Virus record (IMG/VR): IMGVR_UViG_3300043774_000656
Location: 1-64,000 of that record
DNA from: a virus
Reading direction: 5' to 3' (one strand)
DNA: 64,000 bases
The first letter of the stretch is position 1; each line of letters opens with the position of its first letter. The notes under the pieces are model-generated. The model saw only the letters and a list, made by a program, of their open reading frames with translations. It was not told where the DNA came from and searched no databases. A program made the translations under genes and the position numbers. Shown here one piece after another: positions 1-6,751 of this stretch.

Positions 1-524
1 ATTGCATTTTTAGCAATGGACTCAAGTTCAAAGTCAAGAAAGTTTTCAGTTACATAGCCATCAGCATATTTCTGAAGAACTTTCTTGATATAATCGTTCA
101 GACGGTTTTTATAAATTTCAAGTATGAAATCTTTCTCTGTGCCCTTCCATGTAGATTTTACAAGAGCTTCCTCAAATGATAAGTAACATGAGTCTGTATC
201 GATATAGATAACAACTGGCTTAAGAACTGGACCTTTAACCTCAATACCCATTTTCTCGTGAAGCTCTTTATCCTTGTGCCAAAATTCAGTGAAATATAAG
301 TTCACCATCTTTTCAGTATACAGGATAGCATTCTGACCTTGCAGTGTTATGCTTTCAGCGATGTTAATGTTGAAGAAATAAAAATACTCGTTACCGAATG
401 CACCATAGATCGAGTTAAGTATTCGCTTAACAGATTGCTCTTGGTTGTAGTACTGGTTAACTAGATCTTCGGTATCTTTGTACTTTTGTTTTAATTCTTC
501 AGCAGTTAGGTTGTCTAAGTTCAT
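1..524 (-). CDS. DNA polymerase, family B, C-terminal fragment (split polymerase; cut by window edge)
   Basis: Translated by hand from the ATG at 524; 174 residues are visible and the frame is still open at base 1. It carries polymerase motif B (K33 with NSIYG at 37-41) and motif C (YIDTDS at 107-112, the two catalytic metal-binding Asp), but nothing of the exonuclease or motif A, which lie in the separate gene at 3535-4938. The first 30 residues are charged and helical and would form one fingers helix. The ATG lies one base after the TAA of the clamp gene, so translation is probably coupled to the clamp. Inferred role: the catalytic palm/thumb part of the replicative polymerase, assembling non-covalently with the N-terminal fragment. 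Motif identity is very clear; assembly is inference. Confidence 0.93.
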   Translation of the reverse strand, partial: MNLDNLTAEELKQKYKDTEDLVNQYYNQEQSVKRILNSIYGAFGNEYFYFFNINIAESITLQGQNAILYTEKMVNLYFTEFWHKDKELHEKMGIEVKGPVLKPVVIYIDTDSCYLSFEEALVKSTWKGTEKDFILEIYKNRLNDYIKKVLQKYADGYVTENFLDFELESIAKNA

Positions 525-525
525 A

Positions 526-1287
526 TTAGTCATTTGAACAAACTGATACTGTTAACAGTGTGTTGCTATCTTTTGATTTGAAAACCAGCTTATTTGGACA
601 AACAGATACTGTATATGATTCCTTGTCAAGTAGATTGAAATACTTTTTATAAAGCATAACTTCAGAACCACTTTCAACTGAAGACTTATCAGTCTCTGTA
701 ATCTTTGCGTCATAAGAGTCACCTTTAACTCTAACAGAATCTTCAATGTACTGGATCTTAAATGTATCTGAGTCTTTATCCAGATTGAAAAGTGAACTTA
801 GTTTACTTTGCATAAATGGCTCAAGATCAAAATCAAACATCACATCTTTTTTATTAAAGATTTGCTTTACCTGATCTGCAGTCAAATCAATAAAGCCGAG
901 TGAAGGATCGCTGCATGCTAATGAGAGTGTAAGACTGGGGCTAGAGATTTTAACTCGAGTTGCAATAAGCTCACCTTCCATTTCTGCACATTCAACAACA
1001 CCAGTTAATTCATTAGAATCGGTATCGCTAAAATTTCTAAGTGCTTCATTGATTTTAGACCCATTGAAAAACGAAATCTTCAGATTCATTTCAGGTTGCT
1101 TTTCAAATGTAAAGATTTCGTCAACAGGAACTTCTTGTACCTTAACTGCATCTCTTTCTGGTAAGTAAACACTTGAAACTAGGTTTTCACCTTTTATTTT
1201 AAGGTAAACGAATTTATCGATTGAAGTAAGCTTTGAAATGAAAGATGTTAATGCTTCAACATCGACTCTTGTTAGTTTTATTTCCAT
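526..1287 (-). CDS. Putative DNA polymerase sliding clamp (gp45/PCNA-like)
   Basis: 253 residues, near the 228 of T4 gp45. No catalytic motifs. The sequence alternates short beta strands and amphipathic helices as in DNA clamps, with a C-terminal strand pattern (LVFKSKDSNTLLTVSV) resembling the last clamp strands. The assignment rests mainly on size, fold pattern and position: it sits directly before the C-terminal DNA polymerase gene, separated from it by a single base. The role would be a ring on DNA that tethers the polymerase and, in T4-type phages, also activates late transcription. The start gives an AT-rich leader without a Shine-Dalgarno sequence. A structure prediction would settle it; another beta-rich replication accessory protein is the alternative. 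Confidence 0.55.
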   Translation of the reverse strand: MEIKLTRVDVEALTSFISKLTSIDKFVYLKIKGENLVSSVYLPERDAVKVQEVPVDEIFTFEKQPEMNLKISFFNGSKINEALRNFSDTDSNELTGVVECAEMEGELIATRVKISSPSLTLSLACSDPSLGFIDLTADQVKQIFNKKDVMFDFDLEPFMQSKLSSLFNLDKDSDTFKIQYIEDSVRVKGDSYDAKITETDKSSVESGSEVMLYKKYFNLLDKESYTVSVCPNKLVFKSKDSNTLLTVSVCSND

Positions 1288-1337
1288 ATAAAATTGCTTT
1301 TTAGTTATACTAGACAGTACTTAATAGTTTCAACACT

Positions 1338-1369
1338 AAAAAGCCTCAGTCAGAAGACTGAGGCTTTTT
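1338..1369 (-). terminator. Rho-independent terminator
   Basis: A perfect 14-bp stem (1338-1351 pairs with 1356-1369) with an AGAA loop; the GC-rich core GCCTCAGTC/GACTGAGGC is flanked by A5 and T5. It follows the Hc1-like gene on the minus strand and precedes the clamp gene. The A/T flanks make it potentially bidirectional, but there are no plus-strand genes to terminate. Confidence 0.9.
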
Positions 1370-1389
1370 ATAACCAGTAATTAAAAAGC

Positions 1390-1572
1390 TTATGCTTTTT
1401 CTGTGTTCTTAATTTCTTGAACTTCAGTACGTACCTCTTGGGCCAATTGCTTCAAAGTTTGCATTGCACCACGAAGACGTGTACCTGCAGACTTATTACC
1501 TTTTGCATAGAAAGATTCTGCGTCCTTTTCTACTGACTCAAGCAAAGATTTAATGTTGTTAAACTTTTCCAT
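1390..1572 (-). CDS. Histone H1-like (Hc1-type) small DNA-binding protein
   Basis: 60 residues. The core (DAESFYAKGNKSAGTRLR, then AMQTLKQLAQEVRTEV) closely resembles, from memory, the short histone-H1/Hc1-like proteins found across Bacteroidota, which are about this long and bind DNA as nucleoid-associated proteins. Those proteins are normally chromosomal, so this looks like a gene acquired from the host lineage. It follows the RNR gene and ends at a strong terminator, so it can be made at high level without reading into the clamp gene. Possible roles: compacting or protecting phage DNA, or mimicking the host nucleoid protein; the sequence cannot decide. The leader has no Shine-Dalgarno sequence. 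Confidence 0.8.
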   Translation of the reverse strand: MEKFNNIKSLLESVEKDAESFYAKGNKSAGTRLRGAMQTLKQLAQEVRTEVQEIKNTEKA

Positions 1573-1619
1573 TTTTCTTAGATTTTAGATTTATATTGTT
1601 TGTTATAATTATGTTTCAA

Positions 1620-3476
1620 TTATTTTATCTCACAGGCACCTCCTGCACAGGCTACTTCACCTTTAAGATCTGTATTGTCATCTATTTCAATTACTTTAGA
1701 TAGATCAACTTTAGTAAGAGATTTCATCATTTCATGATATTTCTCTTCAGTACAGTCTTCAAATGGAGCTTGAATGTAAGTACCACCGTCATAAGGTAGA
1801 ACAGAAAGGCCGTTATAGCAATTTCTATTTTCCCACATCCAGTCTCCTACTCCTTCCCATTCTTCTGGCTTAATACTTACAGTAGCTGAGATATTATGGG
1901 TGTTCATACCGCTTCTATGTCCTGCTTTGATCCAGTTATTATAGAACCATTTAACTCTTTCCAAAAGATCGTAAGCTGATTCATGTCTAAGAATAGAACC
2001 TGCTGGTGATTTTTGAGGAATAGAGATAACAGCTGTATCATGAGGTCTGAAGTACTCATCTTCTACTAATTCAGGATGGTAGATAGCAAGATACTGGTAG
2101 ATAGCCTCATTCTTTCCTACTCTGATTCGGCGAATATAGTAATCATTATGCCATGCATGTATACCAGATGAGCAGCCTAAAGCTAAAGAACTAGTACCTG
2201 CTGGTTTAATGGTAGTAACACGTGCAGCTTTATTGATACCAAGCAGATCTGCCACTTTAGCATTTTCTTCCTTAGCACATTCTGCAGCCTCTTTAAGAGA
2301 GAACTTTTGTGCTTGACCGCTACCAATACCTGTTAAGCCGATTCCAACAAGTGCATCTTTCTCAGTAGTACGTTGCCATACTGGACGTAAATAATGGAAG
2401 TCTGTATAACCGGCTTGTAATGTACCAATAAATGTAGCTGCTGTTACTCTAGCATTAAGATCTTCCTGTGACTTAACATCTGATACATTAACTTCAGTTA
2501 AGTTACAGAACTGATAAGGACGTAATGCAATTTCGCAACAAGGATTAGTACCCCAATCTTTGTCATTAGTAAAGTAGATACCTGGTTCACCAGAGCCAGA
2601 TGCTTCAATTTTCTTCCATAGATCTAAGAAGAACTCTTTGGTTACTTTGTTTCTAACAAGTACTGCAGAGTTATTAGCACGACCTCTTTGTGGATTTAAT
2701 TCCCACCAGCTACCTGCTTTACAAGATATCATATCTTCGTCGTCAGCGCTAAATAAACTAATAAGAGCTGCTCTACGAATACCACCTGCAAGTACTGCAT
2801 CGGCAATATGGCAGATAATATCATGTACTTCAATTGTTGAAAGCTTTTCATTGTTTTCTTTTTGTGATAAGATACCCTCAATTTTAATCAAGCATTCTTT
2901 AAGTGGCTGAGGACCTGGGGCTTTACCACCAGATGTAATAAGTTTAGCACCCTTTGGTCGAATGTCTCTAAAGTCAAAGTCGATTGTTGAGCCACCTGCA
3001 AAATAAGATTTCATTAGGACTTTGATTGAATCAGCCCAACCTTCAATACTGTCTGCAACCAAAAACCTTCTTTTACGATTTGGATTTGGCTTATTGATTT
3101 CAGGTAGTTCTTCAACGTGGTGTTTCTGTACACTAAAACCAACTCCTGTTCCACCTAACAATAAGAACATTACTTCACCAAATGAGCGCCAATCGTCAAT
3201 AGGTAAATAGGCACAATTGTAAATACGGTTTGGTGAAATTTCAATAGGTTTACCACCGAATTGTAAAGAACGCATTGACGGTAAAACTTTTTTATCGTAT
3301 ACCGCTTTGTACTTATCTCTGATCAGATCTTCTATTGCTGGATATTTTTTAATATGCATTTCCATATTTCGGGTAACCAACTCTTCCCATGTTTCTCGCC
3401 TTTCAAATTCAGGTAAGTATCTTGAGTACTTCATGTAAACCGTGATGTCACTCAGGATCTGATTAGATAATTCCAT
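1620..3476 (-). CDS. nrdJ: Adenosylcobalamin-dependent (class II) ribonucleotide reductase, monomeric RTPR type
   Basis: 618 residues. It reduces ribonucleotides to deoxyribonucleotides using a B12-generated radical, so no small radical subunit is needed. The cysteines match the Lactobacillus leichmannii RTPR set (C119, C408, C419, C731, C736) in both order and spacing: C88, C313, C324 (11 apart), then C610 and C615 (5 apart) as the C-terminal redox pair; E315 matches the catalytic Glu of the C-x-E motif. Segment LLLGGTGVGFSVQ is typical of this class. It is shorter than the 739-residue Lactobacillus enzyme. The gene lies between the two polymerase-half genes. It implies reliance on host or environmental B12. 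Product supply fits with dUTPase and dCMP deaminase in the same window. Confidence 0.93.
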   Translation of the reverse strand: MELSNQILSDITVYMKYSRYLPEFERRETWEELVTRNMEMHIKKYPAIEDLIRDKYKAVYDKKVLPSMRSLQFGGKPIEISPNRIYNCAYLPIDDWRSFGEVMFLLLGGTGVGFSVQKHHVEELPEINKPNPNRKRRFLVADSIEGWADSIKVLMKSYFAGGSTIDFDFRDIRPKGAKLITSGGKAPGPQPLKECLIKIEGILSQKENNEKLSTIEVHDIICHIADAVLAGGIRRAALISLFSADDEDMISCKAGSWWELNPQRGRANNSAVLVRNKVTKEFFLDLWKKIEASGSGEPGIYFTNDKDWGTNPCCEIALRPYQFCNLTEVNVSDVKSQEDLNARVTAATFIGTLQAGYTDFHYLRPVWQRTTEKDALVGIGLTGIGSGQAQKFSLKEAAECAKEENAKVADLLGINKAARVTTIKPAGTSSLALGCSSGIHAWHNDYYIRRIRVGKNEAIYQYLAIYHPELVEDEYFRPHDTAVISIPQKSPAGSILRHESAYDLLERVKWFYNNWIKAGHRSGMNTHNISATVSIKPEEWEGVGDWMWENRNCYNGLSVLPYDGGTYIQAPFEDCTEEKYHEMMKSLTKVDLSKVIEIDDNTDLKGEVACAGGACEIK

Positions 3477-3500
3477 AAAAATTCTGTCTTTTTTTAATTT

Positions 3501-3522
3501 ATTTTGTAGAGTATATAATTTT
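3501..3522 (-). promoter_or_regulatory. Possible promoter upstream of the RNR gene
   Basis: The minus strand reads AATTATATACTCTACAAAAT about 25 nt upstream of the RNR start, in the 58-base gap after the N-terminal polymerase gene. It shares the TATATACTC core of the better-supported late-type promoters at 44436, 52116 and 56936, but with different spacing. In an AT-rich genome this could be chance. Confidence 0.35.
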
Positions 3523-3534
3523 TTTCCAGCAATA

Positions 3535-4938
3535 TTAAGCCTTTTCTTTCAGTTTTTTCGAAATTTCTTCGAGTTCCATTTTGTACTCGAACATTTTCTT
3601 TTTGTATTCCTTTCTCTTTGAATATAAATCTGTAAGAACTCGCTTAAGGATTGAAGGCTCTTTTACATAAACAGCTCCGGTAGAAGTAACTGTATATTCA
3701 TTTTTATCGAATGAATCAACCTTTGAAGATGGTGCGATTTCAATAAAAGAGTCTGGCGAGATATTGAACTGTCTCATAATGGAGGGGTATAGAGATGCAA
3801 AGTCAAAGCAGGCTACGGCTTTATGCTTACCAACAACAGGCTGCTTAACAAAGGCACCAGTGTACTGTTCATTCTTTTCTTTCTCTTTCTGATATGGTTT
3901 AACGGCCATAACTTTGCCTTCAGCAAGTAGGTTTCTGGCTATAAGCGATTCAGTGATTGCCACTGGTGAACCAGCTTTATAAAAACTAATCTTACAGATA
4001 TTAGAAAGTGTAAGAACCACTTGAAGTGTTTTAAGCTTTTGGTCTATCAGATAAACAAGAATACTATCGACTGCATTATAGTAAAGATATTTTTGATAAT
4101 CATCTTCGTATAATTGTTGAAGACCACCGTCATATTTTATTTTACCGACACCGATAGTTTGCATTGCAGCAGTATTCAGCTGGTTGTTTTCTTTCACTGA
4201 TACGCTTCTATCCCAATTAGAATAAAGGTCCATGTAATCGACTATACCTATATGGTATGGCAGACCATCTCTTGTTAGGGCACATGTTGGCGATGCTTCA
4301 GCTGGATCTATCTGTAGGCGTTTACATCTATTAACTATGTACTTCCAGTCAAAGTTAATACAGTTCCATCCGCTAAGCATTGGAAACTTAGGCATAAACT
4401 TATGGATGAATGTATAGACCAGATCATACTCTGTATTAAACCTAATATACTTGATATCCCAGTTGATACCAAATTTCTCAAAGTATTTGTTGGTATCTTC
4501 TTTAACTTTATCTTGTGATTTTTGTGTAAAGTCTTTTAGACCTAGTACAATAACCTGATGATTAGGGGTAACTATAGATATGGTTAAGATTTTTGAATCT
4601 GCCCTTTCAGGTTCAGGAAAGTTATCAGTTACCTCAACTTCAATATCGAAGAAAAATGTCTTTGGGAAATTATAACCAAAGATCTTATCACTATCTTCTT
4701 TTGGAAGACGTTCAATAAATTCAATTAAACCATGTTTTGAAATTTTCTTTTCAAAAGAAGCCCTAACCGTTTTACCATCCCAGTTTATATTATGGACACT
4801 TCTGCGTCGATCATTGTCTTCGCATGTATACCAGTTTGGGAAATCAGTTGTATCATATGTCTTTAATTCAACTTCACCCTTGTCGTTGAAAAAGCTAAAT
4901 GTAACCTGATTTTCAAGTTGTTCAATATCTAATAGCAT
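3535..4938 (-). CDS. DNA polymerase, family B, N-terminal fragment (3'-5' exonuclease plus palm motif A)
   Basis: 467 residues. Exonuclease motif I is at D98/E100 (FFFDIE), motif II around N195-D197 (NFD), and motif III at Y287-D291 (YNAVD). Polymerase motif A is DFASLYPS from D379. The protein stops after a charged helix (LYSKRKEYKKKMFEYKMELE), which matches the first fingers helix; motifs B and C are absent and found in the separate gene at 1-524. So the split is at the tip of the fingers. The C-terminus shows no intein-like sequence, and no homing endonuclease lies between the halves. The gene starts 5 bases after dUTPase and is probably in the same operon. Known T4-type precedents exist for split gp43 polymerases. 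Confidence 0.95.
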   Translation of the reverse strand: MLLDIEQLENQVTFSFFNDKGEVELKTYDTTDFPNWYTCEDNDRRRSVHNINWDGKTVRASFEKKISKHGLIEFIERLPKEDSDKIFGYNFPKTFFFDIEVEVTDNFPEPERADSKILTISIVTPNHQVIVLGLKDFTQKSQDKVKEDTNKYFEKFGINWDIKYIRFNTEYDLVYTFIHKFMPKFPMLSGWNCINFDWKYIVNRCKRLQIDPAEASPTCALTRDGLPYHIGIVDYMDLYSNWDRSVSVKENNQLNTAAMQTIGVGKIKYDGGLQQLYEDDYQKYLYYNAVDSILVYLIDQKLKTLQVVLTLSNICKISFYKAGSPVAITESLIARNLLAEGKVMAVKPYQKEKEKNEQYTGAFVKQPVVGKHKAVACFDFASLYPSIMRQFNISPDSFIEIAPSSKVDSFDKNEYTVTSTGAVYVKEPSILKRVLTDLYSKRKEYKKKMFEYKMELEEISKKLKEKA

Positions 4939-4943
4939 AATAA

Positions 4944-5387
4944 TTATTTAGTACCTGTTGAGCCAAAACCACCTTCACCTCTTTCTGAAACCAAATCTCC
5001 GAATAGTTCATCTTCACTTTCTGCAATCTGTACAGGCACATAATTCATTTTAATACAAAGCAGTTGGATGATTTTATCACCAGGTGTAATTACCTGTGCA
5101 GTATTACCTACATTGTGTAGATCTATATGGATTTCACCCTGATATGATTCATCAATCACACAGGCTCCTACTAATAGGTTTTTCTTTGCTGCAACACCCG
5201 ACTTATTAAATGCAATAAGCGCATGACCTTTAGGTACTTTAGCTTTAATACCAGAAGGTATTAGAACCGATTGACCTGGGTTCAATACCTGTGCTAGGAA
5301 ATCTTCTGGAATATACAGGTCAAAGCCTGCATCGTTGGAATGAGCTCTTGTTGGAGTTTTAACCTCTCTTGTTTTGTATATCTTCAT
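4944..5387 (-). CDS. dut: dUTPase (deoxyuridine 5'-triphosphate nucleotidohydrolase)
   Basis: 147 residues, the usual length for trimeric dUTPases. Motif 1 (NDAGFDLY), motif 2 (FNKSGVA), motif 3 (VIDESYQGEIHIDLHN), motif 4 (GDKIIQL) and the C-terminal glycine-rich motif 5 (RGEGGFGSTG) are all present. It hydrolyses dUTP to dUMP, keeping uracil out of DNA and feeding thymidylate synthesis; the dCMP deaminase at 56952-57440 supplies the same dUMP pool. It lies immediately before the N-terminal polymerase gene. Confidence 0.97.
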   Translation of the reverse strand: MKIYKTREVKTPTRAHSNDAGFDLYIPEDFLAQVLNPGQSVLIPSGIKAKVPKGHALIAFNKSGVAAKKNLLVGACVIDESYQGEIHIDLHNVGNTAQVITPGDKIIQLLCIKMNYVPVQIAESEDELFGDLVSERGEGGFGSTGTK

Positions 5388-5432
5388 AACTGTAATTTAT
5401 GAATTTATACTGAATACAGAGCCTATGTTTTA

Positions 5433-6296
5433 TTATTTGTCAGATTGTTTAAGAAACTCGTTAAACTTATCTGGTGTAAAAGAAATTGGTGTTACACCTT
5501 TTTTCTTACCCTTCTTCATGAGTTCTTTATCCTTTTTTGAGTAAGGTGCAGGAATATCACCAGAGCCTGTAGCACCGTATGGGCCAACCTCAGGTATAAC
5601 TATAGGACCCATGCCGCCGACATTCATGCCAGGATTAGGATGAACTCTGGCGTAATCCTCGTTTAATTCACTTACATCCATTATGTATAATTTACCGTTA
5701 AATTCTACATCTACGGATGGGTTTATGCTTTTTGCTAAAAGGCTATATAGTGCATTTCTTTGTATTGACTTTTTAGGATTTTCTTTACCTAAAGCATCAG
5801 TAAATGAAGGTGACCATGCTATTCTGTTTACTTTATTGTCTTTAATAAACTCTTTGCATATAACACCTACTGTTGCCAGTATTCTAAATGGTATGTTTTC
5901 ATTTGTAACTATAAACTCGTTATCAGTTTCATCGTTAGGCTCAACATAATACTCTACTTCATACTCACCTTCACCTCTATCCTCAAAATCTACAGTATAT
6001 TCATTTTTACCTGTATCAAAACCATAGCTTCTTTTGCTTATTTTAAAATGTTCAAATGGTTTTGATGAACTGATACTTATTTCATTTATAAAACTCTCGA
6101 ATGTTGGCACAAAGCTTTCTTTAGTATCAGGTAGACCCTTATGTTTAGTTGAAGCAAAATCTTTAAGTTGCTTTTTGGTCATGCCCTGAGCTAACTGAGC
6201 GACTTTATCGCTTACCTCATCTGGGTCTTTTTTACCAGTCTTAACCGCATAAGCTTGACCCATTAGACGCTGTTGCGCTTTACTTTGTGCCGGCAT
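5433..6296 (-). CDS. Fusion of a DUF3008-type N-terminal domain with a capsid-targeting motif and an unknown domain
   Basis: 287 residues. Residues 1-56 (MPAQSKAQQRLMG ... FASTKHKGLP) match, from memory, the small stand-alone DUF3008 proteins common in marine T4-like phages. A capsid-targeting-like motif follows (TFESFINE, about residues 65-72), then about 130 residues of alpha/beta sequence and a Gly/Pro-rich, Lys-rich tail. Read literally, the prohead protease could cut after the Glu near residue 72 and separate the two parts. It is the last gene of the capsid-targeting cluster, 2 bases after its neighbour. Function is unknown; packaging in the head is inferred from the motif and neighbours. 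Confidence 0.7.
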   Translation of the reverse strand: MPAQSKAQQRLMGQAYAVKTGKKDPDEVSDKVAQLAQGMTKKQLKDFASTKHKGLPDTKESFVPTFESFINEISISSSKPFEHFKISKRSYGFDTGKNEYTVDFEDRGEGEYEVEYYVEPNDETDNEFIVTNENIPFRILATVGVICKEFIKDNKVNRIAWSPSFTDALGKENPKKSIQRNALYSLLAKSINPSVDVEFNGKLYIMDVSELNEDYARVHPNPGMNVGGMGPIVIPEVGPYGATGSGDIPAPYSKKDKELMKKGKKKGVTPISFTPDKFNEFLKQSDK

Positions 6297-6298
6297 TA

Positions 6299-6739
6299 TT
6301 AGTCTTCGTTTACTTTACTTTGCTTAACAGTGTATGTCTTACCGTTAAATTCAAAGGTCTTTTCACCTTTCTCTCTTGCTTCTTTAAGGGCCATTAGGAA
6401 TGCATTACCTTCACTTATCATACCACCATCTTTTACTTTCTCCCATATTTTAAGACCATAGCTTGAAAGTCTTACACCTTCTTTAGTGATGGAGAAATAT
6501 TGTTTGTTTCTAGAAGACCATCTGTCATGTGCTCCAGTACCAGATATGATAGAATTAAATTCTTCCTCAGTTATAACACCATCTTGAATAGCATCAAGTA
6601 TTTTGTTTCTGATAGCTGCCTTCTCGTTGGTAGATCTTGCAGGATATTTTTCAGTGTAGCCTCTTTTGTAAATTACTTTACCTTCATTTACTTCGAAGTT
6701 TTCATTTACGAATTGATTAAATGTTTGAAAGTTTTTCAT
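6299..6739 (-). CDS. Putative packaged head protein with N-terminal capsid-targeting sequence
   Basis: 146 residues. The N-terminus MKNFQTFNQFVNE resembles the T4 internal-protein signal MKTYQEFIAE, with a phi-x-E cut site (VNE) near residue 13 and a second NE at about residue 19. The rest is a compact, charged alpha/beta sequence with no recognised enzyme motif (segments SGTGAHDRWSSRNKQYFSIT and FEFNGKTYTVKQ). It sits in an unbroken minus-strand run with the other capsid-targeting-type genes. The family was not recognised; targeting is inferred. Confidence 0.65.
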   Translation of the reverse strand: MKNFQTFNQFVNENFEVNEGKVIYKRGYTEKYPARSTNEKAAIRNKILDAIQDGVITEEEFNSIISGTGAHDRWSSRNKQYFSITKEGVRLSSYGLKIWEKVKDGGMISEGNAFLMALKEAREKGEKTFEFNGKTYTVKQSKVNED

Positions 6740-6751
6740 TTTATGTTTTAT

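Noticed and set aside
525-3534. Split intein or homing endonuclease explaining the divided DNA polymerase
   Set aside because: Neither end of the polymerase fragments has intein blocks (no Cys-initiated N-intein or His-Asn C-intein), and none of the genes between them (RNR, Hc1-like, clamp) has LAGLIDADG, GIY-YIG or HNH motifs.
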